From Ancylostoma caninum (lineage: Eukaryota > Nematoda > Chromadorea > Rhabditida > Ancylostomatidae), in contig JBAJFG010000389.1 in assembly GCA_037903475.1 (NCBI GenBank), forward strand, positions 310,001 through 374,000: a stretch of 64,000 nucleotides of DNA, read 5' to 3'. Each line of letters begins with the position of its first letter. Position 1 is the stretch's first letter. Positions 33,501 to 44,044 of this stretch are shown here, in pieces. The notes beneath the pieces were generated by a model that was not told the DNA's origin, did not search any database, and worked only from the letters and a program-made list of their open reading frames with translations. Made by a program: the position numbers and the translations under genes.

Positions 33501-35564
33501 CCTGGCTCGACATCTCCGTAATCCGGCACATTCTCATCCCCTATTCCTGAAGCTATTTCCAATCAAGAAAGCAAACCTAAAATTCTTCCTTCCTGGCTGT
33601 ATCGCGACCGCCTGAGTATTTGAAAAGTTCGGAGCAGCTTCGTATTCTCGTTTTTTTTCTCGAAAATAGTTCGAATAAATTATTTTATTAGAGTGACATG
33701 TTTAACTAGTGCTATATATAAGTGGTGAGCTTAAGACAAGTTTGAGAGGATGAGAACGAGGAGACAGAAACAGAAGGTTACTGCTAAACTGACATAGGGG
33801 AGCTGTGATTTCTTCACTGTTAATTTAGCATTTTTTCCGTTACATTTTGCTGGGTTACATGGTTTTCCACGTAAATTTTTGGCGCACGTAGCCATTCTAC
33901 AACAGATACGACCTTAGTATGCATATCATAAATAAATAAGTAAAAATAAATATGACGAGAGTGCTAGTAGGGATCAAACAATGTTCAGATTACACCTATC
34001 AATGTCAATTCGTGTGCCATCATTAGCACCTGCACTTTATGAATTTTCGGCTTTTCAATGGAACGTTTTCTGTGCACATCCAGCCGTCGCAGTGACAGAT
34101 TTCTTTCTTTTTTCTTCCACTCTCTATGAGTATCCACAGGTTTTGCAGGACTCAGGTATCTAATATTCACAATAAAACAAGGCGAGGACAAGGAAGCAAC
34201 AGTAATTCTGTACTTGTAATTTGAGTTATCAATTAAACAACTCAGACTTCAAATTCTAACAACGCCACGGTTCTTCCGAGAAAACATTTCGGCTTATCTA
34301 CTGTTACGTAAATGATGTGGGACTGCGGAAACTTCAAAGTATGGCCAGACTCTATGAAAATTTCAAAGCAAGATCAGACAAAGGATTGATTCTTGGGGGC
34401 TTGTTGATGACTCTGACTTTGCGCTTGAAACAAATGCGCTTCTTATGCGATAATAACAACTAATGAAATAAGATGTGTAAATACACTTTCTAATTAAAAA
34501 TTTTACACTTCAAACTAAAAGAGTATCTTCAATAGCAATAGGTATAAATCTATGATGAGCACCACAAATTTCAGAGCTTTGGTTCTTTCATGAATTAGTT
34601 GAAAGTTGATCACCTATTTGGATACATTTAGTTAATCTATATGGGGTTTCATTATTAAATACAATTATTTCATTAACTAGAGGTGTTTTGGTTACGTGGG
34701 CTGACCGTAGATTGCTTAGTAACAAAAGTTATAGTAATAGTATAATTATAACTTGTGTTTTAGCTGCTCATTTTAGTGGTATTCAGTTAATAGAATATAA
34801 TGAAGCTGGTTTTTCCATTTCAGATGGCATTTTTGGTAGAATTTTCTACCTTTCATCGGGTTTTCATGGTATTCATGTTTTATGTGGTGGTTTATTCCTA
34901 GGTTTTAACTTGTTTCGTTTCTTAAGATCCAGAAGAAAAAAGAATCTTAATTTATTCTTTTTGCAGCTCAAGTGCATGGGAACAATTTTTCTATAATACT
35001 TTAGAGATCGTTTGAGGAACCTGAGGGAGACACCCCTCATTTCCATTCTTGTAGCAGAACAGTAGTCAAAATTCTCATAAAAATATGAATTCTAAATCCT
35101 CCAAATTAAGCACAAAAAACCCAAACATTGTTGCTTAAGAGACCCATGAATTGAATGATTATCAAGATCCATTATTAAGAACTAAGATGGGTTGGATTTG
35201 TACAGGTAACTTGCATTCAGATCATCGCTGTTTGCCAAATATTCGAAAGCGATTGGGTATCTATAGAAGCCATAGATTTCATATCTACATCCAGAATACC
35301 TGGCGACATTTAAAAACAACTGTAAACGCAGCTGAACAAATACAGTACAACTAAGACACCTTATAGGCAACTGGGCAATAATAAACAGCATTGACTCGCA
35401 ACAACACATAAAAGAACCCATTAAGTGTCGAGAAACTAGTCTTAATAACACAGTAAAAAGAAGATTTTCGTCAATTTTAGACCAATTACGATTGAATTCT
35501 TACTGACCTGTGCATCCGCTACTGTCGCATAAGATAGCAGCGCAAGAACTGAAAGGATAATCAT
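30588..35564 (-). CDS. Secreted protein with signal peptide and Thr/Glu/Pro-rich tail, unknown family
   Basis: Three exons in reading order: 35564-35508, 31395-31267, 31208-30588; all junctions are phase 0 (donors GTCAGT, GTAATA; acceptors TTTCAG). The joined frame is 268 residues. Residues 1-19 are a signal peptide (MIILSVLALLSYATVADAQ) encoded exactly by exon 1. Residues 20-62 are Phe/Pro/Asn-rich (NPFPNGFPFPRFPTFPD). Next comes FFGPDWWKKVDEH and a Gly/Thr/Val region of beta-strand character (GKTYTAKFPG, VNGVTYVYETKDGKTTV). From about residue 135 the tail is Ser/Thr/Pro/Glu-rich with TTTEPQ, TTTAAP and STTVAP, mucin-like and probably O-glycosylated. It has no Cys pattern and no domain I know. 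Further small exons inside the 4.1 kb first intron cannot be excluded. Confidence 0.75.
32281..32341. repeat. Perfect 25-bp inverted repeat with 11-nt loop
   Basis: Arms 32281-32305 and 32317-32341 are exact reverse complements, starting AGATTTTGATATTGTTACCG; the loop is TCATGAAAACC. A 10-bp piece (GCAACTTCAT) also occurs just upstream at 32271-32280 and again at the arm/loop edge. A transcript would fold into a tight hairpin. Confidence 0.95.
34487..34575 (-). pseudogene. cox2: Nuclear mitochondrial insertion: cox2 C-terminal fragment
   Basis: On the minus strand, under the invertebrate mitochondrial code, the frame reads SEICGAHHSFMPIAIEDT, the CuA-site region near the C-terminus of cytochrome c oxidase subunit II. 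AGA must be Ser, ATA Met and TGA Trp, so it is of mitochondrial origin and untranslatable in the nucleus. Its upper end abuts the cox3 fragment, which points the opposite way. The lower end is uncertain. Confidence 0.85.
34576..34930 (+). pseudogene. cox3: Nuclear mitochondrial insertion: cox3 fragment
   Basis: The plus-strand frame reads HELVESWSP, then LVTWADRSLLSN, GIQLIEYNEAGFSI and FHGIHVLCGGLFLGFN: the central and C-terminal parts of cytochrome c oxidase subunit III of nematode type. TGA in ES-W-SP and several AGA codons only make sense as mitochondrial Trp and Ser. A small disruption lies near 34583-34592. Similarity stops at about 34930, before the true C-terminus. Confidence 0.95.
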
Positions 35565-35596
35565 GGTGAGTGCAGTATTTTCGTCTGCCCATCGTG

Positions 35597-35604
35597 TATT
35601 TATA
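35597..35604 (-). promoter_or_regulatory. TATA box of the secreted-protein gene
   Basis: TATAAATA on the minus strand lies 33-40 bp upstream of the ATG at 35564-35562. That places transcription start a few bases before the ATG, consistent with a very short leader. No trans-splice acceptor is visible in between. Confidence 0.6.
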
Positions 35605-35816
35605 CAGTTGAAGAGAGGGAGGGGTTGGAACGACATCGATCAATCAGAGAGTTAGAAAATATCACTAACGATGACTCATTGCTGAAAGTGCAACGACCGC
35701 CTTCCTGGTTTGGAAGCGGCAGAGGCGAGGGTTAGGGGAGGGCCAAGTGGGGTCACGGCGCCACCTTAGATTTTACCTGGTTACCGAGCTTCTATAGTTC
35801 CTCTGGAATTATAGCA

Positions 35817-36282
35817 ATGGGAGCTGGTTTGCTGGGTGGCTTCATCACTACTATTTTCTGCTTCCTTCTCAAGGTCATCTGTGAGTGGAACGACAGTTTC
35901 AAGGCTACAGTAATACTCTGTAATACGCCTTGTACTCAGTGCTCACACTCGTGAATAATTCCAGAAAACTACCTCACACTGCGTCATAATTTTCCACAAC
36001 TATCCAGAACCTTCCTCCACACCTCAGCCTCAAATTACGGTGTCCCAACAAGCGTACAGCTGATTCACCCGCTTATTACCGAATGTGAACATCACAAACG
36101 TCGTCGTTGTTTGTTATGCGTCTCACACTGTATTCAGCTGGCACAATCCATATCGATATTTCTGGAAAGGGGACGACAACGACATCCGCTTTCGAAACAC
36201 CGCTATGACACGTCGCTTACTGCAGTACAAATCGCAGACATCAGCACACGAAAAACTCGCGAATGCCCTCGAAAACGAGTAA
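35817..36282 (+). CDS. Candidate small membrane protein gene with polyadenylation signal
   Basis: A TATAG acceptor-like site precedes ATG at 35817. The first exon encodes a single hydrophobic segment (MGAGLLGGFITTIFCFLLK) and has a strong donor GTGAGT at 35881. The last exon follows TGTATTCAG at 36129 and reads WHNPYRYFWKGDDNDIRFR to ALENE and TAA at 36280. AATAAA follows at 36292-36297. The phase of the 35881 donor does not fit the last exon directly, so either a later donor or a small middle exon is used. A second frame of the last exon is also open. Divergent from the secreted-protein gene, 252 bp between start codons. Confidence 0.4.
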
Positions 36283-36297
36283 TTGCACACGAATAAA

Positions 36298-37207
36298 GAA
36301 TGCTCTTCCTTATTTACGCACTTCATAACCAGTTTTGTTAGCCAGTAGCAAAAGTTACTAAGAAAAGAAACGGTGATTTGTAAGTACAGTTTGTAGGTGT
36401 CGCAGTTTTGTATACAAGTATGGAGCTGTATTGTTAAGAGAGAACACTTTAGTATTTGCCTATTGTTAAAGACAGGGCGTGCGAGTGCGAAGACTAAATG
36501 GAGGGAAAATGGAGGATGCAAAAGGGTCTGACTTCCCATGGAGGGGTGACAATAGTGATTTAGTGTGCAGAGTAGTACAATACTCGATCACAATCAGAGT
36601 AATCCCCTCTTTCGCAGGATGAGTGTGCAGCGATGTTGCGGTTTGAACTTTGTATGGACTATTTGAACTTCTCTGTATCTGTTGTGAGTTACGCTGAGAA
36701 AACCAACAGATCGTATGGTTTTGGCCCTTCCTGTACTTTGTGGATTAATGATGTTTACCCATGTCATAAGGGCTCCTGCATTTGAAACGATATCATATGA
36801 ATAGAAGAAGTTTTTTTTTTAAAAGAATTTCTTCAATGATGAGTCACAATGTCGTCTTTACCGTCCATATATTCTATCCCCCGGGTGGGAGGGGGGATGG
36901 GGAGATGAGGTCGGTAGTTGTAGGGCAACAGCTTTTTTTAAATGAATATAGGAAGGACTCTGGAAGGCAATGGCAGACGCTGTAGCACATATACGCTCGC
37001 AGATAAGAAAAAAAATTCCAAGGGTATTGCTGACAGTAGCTGAAGAGTCCTTTATGCCAACACTCACATCAACCAGCAAGATGTCCTCATGCATAGAAGG
37101 GTCATAGGAGCAGCACCGGAAGTTCGACAAACAGGTAATATTAGGAGGTGAGGGCTGTCTGAATTGAGGGAGGGGGTTTCCTGGGCCCTCTAGTTCCGAG
37201 AAAACCC
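36298..37207. other. No recognisable gene
   Basis: The 138-codon minus-strand frame at 36123-36539 overlaps the candidate last exon and has no motif. Nothing else is supported. Confidence 0.35.
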
Positions 37208-37320
37208 ATGAAAGTGACCATGTGTTTCATCTACCTACCTGTACCTTTGCTGCCCTATGGGTGGTCCATCGGGGGCCAGCATTACCTCCATTTGTCCCTA
37301 TCCCAAGCCAAAGTTGCCAA
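37208..37320 (+). CDS. Candidate first coding exon, signal-peptide-like
   Basis: The open frame runs from an acceptor CCCTCTAG through ATG 37208 (MKVTMCFIYLPVPLLPYGWS, a plausible signal peptide) to SQAKVA and a GTGAGT donor at 37321, ending two bases into a codon. Following exons are uncertain. A possible one after TTTGCAG at about 37694 does not match in phase. Unknown family. Confidence 0.4.
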
Positions 37321-38657
37321 GTGAGTGATGTTCAATCGAGACGCACGGAGATATCTTTCATGTATGAGTTCCATGAGAAAAAAAAACTTGAAGATCAGGT
37401 GGGTGGTCTGTCAATCTCATGACAAACTCGCCTCCTGATTTTCCTGAGTATGTCGTATTCTTTGCAGCATTTGAACTTCATTCAGTGGCAGTCACCCACC
37501 TCGCATACATAGCTTGTTCATTATAATCAATCACTGACCTTACGTTCTTGTGTAAATTGACTACTGACGAACTAGATCTTGAACTTTCTGATCTTTTCGA
37601 AATCTCCCCATTTTTGAGCCTAACTCGAGGGCATGCTTTTAGATTCCAATTGGAAAAATCGAATACTACGTCATAGAAGAACAGTTTTCTTTGCAGAGGT
37701 CAAGGATTCTGGAAAGTTTAGAGCCAGACCTGTCCAGATATTCCAAGCCTTCTACGTTCCATTGGCACCTTATTGAAGTCCTGCAGTCGAGAAAACTCAT
37801 TAATCCTACTTCTACGTTCTAAGCTGTACTCTCGTCATCTTATAATCTATTGAGCATTTGAATCTTTCTTTTCATCGGTTGAAGGTCCTAATATTAAATT
37901 CTTATCGTTACCTGAGCAAATCTTACATTTTTCGCTCCTGCTTTCTCATATTTTGTCATGACTCTTCATTTTCCCTTATTGTACGTATATACTTTGTTAA
38001 GTTCCCTTCTGAAACATGCAGTATTAACAATCCCCCGGGGCAATTCCAGCTAGCCTCCGCACCCGGGCTCGCTGGGAAAGCTAATCGTGATTCGGGCATC
38101 CACTGCTTTTCCTAAGACTGAATGTTTCTGCGTGTTTCTCCTAGGAAGCGCACTGGACCCTCATTAACTTTTCCTGTTCTTCTGGTTTCCAACCTAGATT
38201 CCCATTCTAATACTGCTCTCAAGTATGTTCTAGATTATGTATTGTCAATCAAGATGAATGAATAAACATACATACATAATAGAGAATTAGAATGCCTATC
38301 CGCGGGCATAGGAATGTATTACGAAAAAAAACCGAAATGTGAGAAATCAGTGGAAATTCAAATTAAGTAACATTGAATAGAGAAACACGATAAGTTTTCA
38401 CTTCTATCGAAGAGGAATGAGGGCAGCTTTCCATTTTATTTTTATATTTCCTCAAAGTGTGAGATGAATGATAATTTTCCCACATACAGCGACCTTTTTC
38501 ATATCTGCTGATTTTGTGTTTACAAATATTATTAGAAGTATGCACCACTTTCAACGTTTGCCCAGTTTATAGTTTTGCAACTTTTTTTTCTTTTGTTGGC
38601 AGCTTCAAAATGAAGATTTCTTCGAGGATAATTAAATACTTACCCTATGGGATTTAG
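37321..38657. other. Intronic or intergenic
   Basis: Possible but unlinked exon-like frames after CTTTGCAG at about 37470 and about 37694. Nothing else is recognised. Confidence 0.3.
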
Positions 38658-39081
38658 ATTCTTACAATTTCTATGCTGCTCTTAATGCAGTCAAAAAATG
38701 CCTTGTCGATGTTGCAGGAAGAGAGCATGCTTACTGCTCCTCTTTTCCAGTGAGAGCTTGGATCTTCCAAATATTGGCAGATACCTAGGGTTAAGCACCA
38801 ACCTCCTCAATTTTAACTCTGAACTTCTCGTCTGGAAATCACTTGCCACCTTGCGTAGACCTTCTTTTCTTCATTTAATTGTCGACCGGGCCACTGATAC
38901 AGAATGAGGACCTGTTCTACCTTTAGAATTCCATCTGAGCCCGTGTCAACCAGAAATAAACAACCTTAATACTAATGAAAGCGAAGTTTCTCCTTCGTTC
39001 TTTTTTCAGGTCGCACAATTTTTTGCTCTCAATCGTACAAAATATGATGAAGAAGAAAACGCTATTCCCGCTTATTCATGA
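38658..39081 (+). CDS. Two linked terminal exons of an unknown gene
   Basis: Exon 38658-38749 (acceptor GGGATTTAG, donor GTGAGA) encodes SYNFYAALNAVKKCLVDVAG and REHAYCSSFP. Exon 39010-39081 (acceptor TTTTTTCAG) encodes VAQFFALNRTKYDEEENAIP and AYS, then stops. Phases agree (phase 0). The amphipathic helix and acidic tail look like real protein. I do not recognise the family, and the upstream exons are not established. Confidence 0.45.
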
Positions 39082-39652
39082 GGAAAACATTGTGGAAAAC
39101 AGACTTTGCGGGCGCTATTGTTATGAAAACATTATGGAATACTGGAAACCATTCGATAGTTGTTCTGCCTCCTACCATTTCCCATGAGAGGAAGAGTAGC
39201 CTTCAGGCATTGTCCATGTGGTCAAGGACTTCCATGAAACGTTTTAGTGGTCTTCCAACGATATCGGCACGGTTTCTCCAGATAGCTACATTACATCTAT
39301 TTTGAATTCAGTCCTGTATGCTCCTGTATGCGACAACAATTGAAAGTGCAGCACGTGCTTTCGCTCTGAATCATCATGAATTTGTTTAATCCGACAATTT
39401 GTTTTCGTTACTGAATGTATTCAACCAAATGTACTTCCCATTTTGTATGCAAAACATATGACTCACACCTTTGTGTCGTTCTGAAAGTACGGAATACAAT
39501 GGGACACTTGACCAATCATGCTTTTTACAAACAGTGAAGCATTCAAACGTGCTTATGCTTCTCATATTTGCAGTGCTTCACACACGTTAAATAAACACGT
39601 ATGTGAACACCAACATGTTTTTCCGACGGTCTGAACATTGCCAATGGTTCAG

Positions 39653-39929
39653 TTCAAGGGAACCCAGACTGGCACCCCTATTTGGCAAATTGCATCCAAG
39701 AGAGGTAATGTTGAGCATTTTGCTGTACTGAAAAGGTGTGCTTCCATGAGATTTGATTCATTTAGTATGGCAGTTACAGGATTGCTGCACTTCAGTAGCT
39801 GGACCGCCCAGCGGTGGCACTGCACTAAAAATGGAACAGAATTTATTTCTTCCACGAGACCTCAAACTGTCTTGCAATGGCCTACCGAAGGAACAACACA
39901 ACATAAACGGAAGTTTCCAACTCAAAGAT
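39653..39929 (+). CDS. Two linked exons, unknown protein, host of a transposon-invaded intron
   Basis: Exons 39653-39704 and 39796-39929 are joined across a 91-bp intron (GTAATG, CACTTCAG) and read FKGTQTGTPIWQIASKR-VAG and then PPSGGTALKMEQNLFLPRDL to FQLKD. The next donor is GTAAGT at 39930 and the next acceptor TTTGCCAG at 41177; joined, the frame ends at once (K, stop). All three frames are fairly open here, so the choice is inferred. Unknown family. Confidence 0.35.
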
Positions 39930-39964
39930 GTAAGTTTTTTGGGATATTTGGGTACACTGACTCC

Positions 39965-41145
39965 TATACTTCAAATCAAAAGTTCGAATAAACATTCGAA
40001 TTCGAATAATTCGAAATTCGACTAATCGAAAGAAAAAAGCCCACTTTCGAATCTATTCGAAATTCGGCTATTCGAAAAAGTCCGTTTTTGATATTCATTC
40101 GAAATTCGAGTATTCGATGAGGGTGCGATTTCGAATTTATTCGATATTTGTTCCGAATAATCGAATAATTTCGAATATTCGGTGAAATTGTGTGTCCGCA
40201 AAGTTCTTTTTCCCTTGCTCCCAGACTTTCCGTAGTAATACCGGGTAGTCTACAATGAACGAATGATCAACATTGTTTTCGATTTTGTTCAGGCTTCATT
40301 CATTTGATTTTTCTATTTTCTTCTCATTTGGGTTTTCTATTTGAGCTTTTAGCAGCATACCAGATAGCAGTGGCGGACGCAGAAAGTGGGCGGGAGGGGG
40401 GGCGTGGGAAGAAAAGTGGGGTCTCCGCCGTTTTGGGGACCCAGACGGAAAATAAAATTAATAATAATATTAATTATAATAATAAACAATAAATAAAAAA
40501 TATATTAAAAATAATAATAAAAATAAACAATTAAAAATAAACTAACACAAGATTTTTATTTGTATTGTAAAGTAATTTCGAAAATTTGGCGACCCATTCT
40601 CGGGGGGGGGGGCGCCCCCCCCCTGCGTCCGCCACTGCCAGATAGTGATGCAATCGCTATGATTCAATGATCTCGTACTTTCCGTCCCTGACCACCAACC
40701 ACTGTCCGTATTTGTCCCTAGAGTACTCATTTTCTGTTTCACGATTAGCTCTAGCAAGCAAAAAAAAAAAGACATCATCCTGATGTTCTCTCATATTATT
40801 CATCTAGAAAAGGTAGAACACTGAAATAGTGTTCAGGAACACTGAAAGGTGTGTTTCAAGAAGGTACTGGTTGAAGTTGGTCCTACTTGCAAAGCGTCAA
40901 AATTACCAAGTCCTTGCTAGTTACACCAATTCCAGATTAGTCAAATTACTCGAATAATCCAGTGAATTCAAAACCGGATTTTGAATTTGTTCGATTATTC
41001 GACGGTAGAAAAGCCGAATATATTCGAAAATTCGGTTCGAAGAGGAAATCGAATAAATTCGAAATTCAGTCATTTGAAAATATAAAAATCGAATGAATTC
41101 GAAATTCGATTATTCAGAAAAAAATTTCGAATATTCCGAAGTATA
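39965..41145. mobile_element. hAT-type fold-back element, 1181 bp, 8-bp target duplication
   Basis: Terminal TATACTTC/GAAGTATA is flanked by CTGACTCC on both sides (39957-39964 and 41146-41153). Both arms are dense in TTCGAAATTCG/TTCGAATAATTCGAA variants (39980-40170, 40935-41135). The middle holds a later insertion (40368-40637). No transposase is present. Confidence 0.85.
40368..40637 (+). mobile_element. hAT MITE, Family 1, intact, nested
   Basis: Ends CAGTGGCGGACGCAG and its perfect inverse, flanked by CCAGATAG at 40360-40367 and 40638-40645. The AT-rich core is non-coding. It lies inside the 39965-41145 element, so it inserted later. Relatives are at 1-231 and 50156-50439. Confidence 0.97.
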
Positions 41146-41500
41146 CTGACTCCCAATCTTCTGTCGAAATTTGCCAGAAGTGATAGTGTTTGAAGAGCCC
41201 CATTTTGGGCAGACGAGAGACACTGGACGAGCTATCTGCTCTATATGATGTCGACAAGTCGATGCTGCCACATGTTATCAGCTTTTTCGGGCATGCTTCG
41301 AGATTTTTTCATTTGGTTTTTTTTCAGGATTCTTCACTTTTCCCAAGGCTTGAGTAGAATTGGACCCAAGGAGATGCACTCCCTATATCGTAAATACCTG
41401 AATTTGTTGGATTGCGGTAGTAATACTGTGGAAAGCGCACTAGATGGCACAATGAACTTTGGTCAATAAATCTGTATGCGTTCTAAACATTCAATTCTCA

Positions 41501-41506
41501 TTTATT
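41501..41506 (-). other. Polyadenylation signal for the 41686 gene
   Basis: AATAAA on the minus strand, 180 bp past the stop codon at 41686-41688. On the plus strand another AATAAA lies at 41465-41470, overlapping the stop of a 74-codon frame, as expected where two genes converge. Confidence 0.4.
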
Positions 41507-41685
41507 CCTTTACTTGAAATCCATGTTTCTTGCATATTATATGGCCTGCAATTTGAAGCAAAATCATCCACTACCATCTCAAGGTTCCTCCAAGAGTTCC
41601 TCTCAGTATTCCTCTCTATCACGCAGGTGGATGAATTGAAAATATCTCCAGGTCCTCCTTCCTTTCATATACATCCCGGCATCGA

Positions 41686-42032
41686 TCATTTTGTGAAGGG
41701 CATTTCATCATCCGGATCCTCCTGATTCTGTCGACGAGCGTCAAGAACAGCCTGTGCAATCTGATCTCGCTGTAGATGTTGGACAGGAGCCTTGAATATA
41801 TTTTATGTCAAAGACAAGAAGTTGAAAAAAAAAGATCTTCCTTGATACAATAACCAACACATACTGAGCGAACACTAAAAACTCACTTGCACAAATGCGA
41901 TCACCTCGCAGAAAATCGGAAACGAAACACCTGCAAAAATATTCCAGCAAATCACGGAAAAAATTACAGGAACCTGCAACAGGAATAACAGTAAATCCGA
42001 GATGTCGAAAAGCACAACAAAAATAATTATCG
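41686..42032 (-). CDS. C-terminal exons of a membrane protein, unknown family
   Basis: Exon 42032-41887 (acceptor ATTCCAAG, donor GTGAGT) encodes two hydrophobic segments, AIIIFVVLFDISDLLLFLLQ and VPVIFSVICWNIFAG, the second running to CEVIAFVQ. Exon 41790-41686 (acceptor ATTCAAG) encodes a soluble acidic tail, APVQHLQRDQIAQAV to DDEMPFTK and stop. The phase is 0 and exact. The result is at least two transmembrane helices plus a cytoplasmic-type tail. Upstream exons are not found and the first acceptor is weak. Confidence 0.5.
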
Positions 42033-42925
<893 letters not shown>

Positions 42926-43045
42926 TGACACTTTCCTGTCGGAGTGGAATTCACCAACAAATGGCGGGGAATTAGTTCCAGTTTCAATGTTTCAAGATTT
43001 ACATTTTTCATCGAAAACGACATTTCAGTGAGAAACATGTGGCGA

Positions 43046-43315
43046 TTACTTCACCCTGCGCCGATTTTTACCTGTATTTTTAATCTGACAGATGAAATGC
43101 AGACCAAAACACATGGCAAAATCTCCTTTCGCACTACAAGTGGCCGGCCCTGAATGTTCAACAGTGATGGCGTTCGCAGTGGAACTCTCTGAACACTCGA
43201 AAAGAAGCTTTTCGCTGTCGGTACTGCCGGAGAAGGAGCTAGTTGGAGAGGAATTACGATTGAACTGACGGACCAATATCTTCACGTCAGCTACCTTCAA
43301 ATTGTGTACAAGTTC
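43046..43315 (-). CDS. Possible exon, unknown
   Basis: An open frame of 90 codons on the minus strand, including LVHNLKVADVKILVRQFNRN, LLFECSESSTANAITVEHSG and CFGLHFICQIKNT, with a possible donor GTAAAA after ATACAG. Its upstream part runs into the 166-bp repeat at 43316, so the start is not defined. Chance translation of a GC-richer patch is possible. Confidence 0.25.
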   Translation of the reverse strand, partial: ELVHNLKVADVKILVRQFNRNSSPTSSFSGSTDSEKLLFECSESSTANAITVEHSGPATCSAKGDFAMCFGLHFICQIKNTGKNRRRVK

Positions 43316-43481
43316 TTGCCAAAAAGATAGACGGATTGCGCGTGCGTTTTCATAACGTTGCGGCCGCTGAATCGTACTGGGACTCACTCGACACTCTCAC
43401 TTGGACCACGCTCTCTCCGCATCCATCGCACAGGTCCCGGCGCGTTTCTGTGGTCACGGAATCCGTCCATCATTTTAGGAA
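43316..43481. repeat. 166-bp inverted-terminal repeat element, copy 1
   Basis: It begins TTGCCAAAAAGATAGACGGA and ends with the inverted match ATCCGTCCATCATTTT. It has the same length (166 bp) and layout as 45977-46142, with shared GTGGGACC-like and CGCACGC blocks. Probably a MITE. GC-rich interior. Confidence 0.65.
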
Positions 43482-44044
43482 ACATTGTGACTAGTGTTGC
43501 CACTACAATACCGCTTCTAATTCTTGCAAAAAAGAGGCACACGACGCATTAAGTCATCGCAAAGCATAGCTCGTATACAACTTACCTAAAGCTAGAAAAA
43601 CTCCGGATCTCCTCAAAAAGTCATAATTCGAATGTCATGGCGAGTCTGAATATGCATGATTTTTCATTGCCAAGCTTTTTGAATCAGAGGATTACCATTA
43701 ATCGGCCGTCAATCATTAGGATCATGTGACGCTACTGATCAGAACTCAATATTTGAAAATTCATAAACCATTCGACTCGACGTAATATATCCACCTGCCC
43801 TAGAAAATTCCAATACTCTACTATTAAGAGACACGTGAAAAAGCGACTTTTACACACGGCAAATTCTTAATGCGGATTTTTTTTGCGAGGATTAGAAGCA
43901 TCACTGTACGATACTTCCTGCACAAATGCATACAACATGTTTGCTAGGGTGCATTGCCGACCTGAACTCATTTTCAGACATGTGTAGGAGGTCTTTTCGT
44001 TGACCAGGGACAATATTTTCTACGCCACAACTAGGTGAAAATTC
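43482..44044. other. No recognisable gene
   Basis: Anonymous sequence between two repeats. Confidence 0.4.

Larger units (their letters stand above)
31396..35507 (-). other. First intron of the secreted-protein gene
   Basis: 4,112 bp. It carries the perfect hairpin at 32281-32341, the mitochondrial insertion at 34487-34930 and a TAAA-like tract at 33929-33952. No open frame in it has splice support. Confidence 0.6.

Noticed and set aside
41245..41469. Terminal exon GPKEMHSLYRKYLNLLDCGS with AATAAA over its stop, as the end of the 39653 gene
   Set aside because: Phase does not connect to the 39929 donor and the upstream boundary cannot be fixed; kept only as a hint of a convergent gene end.
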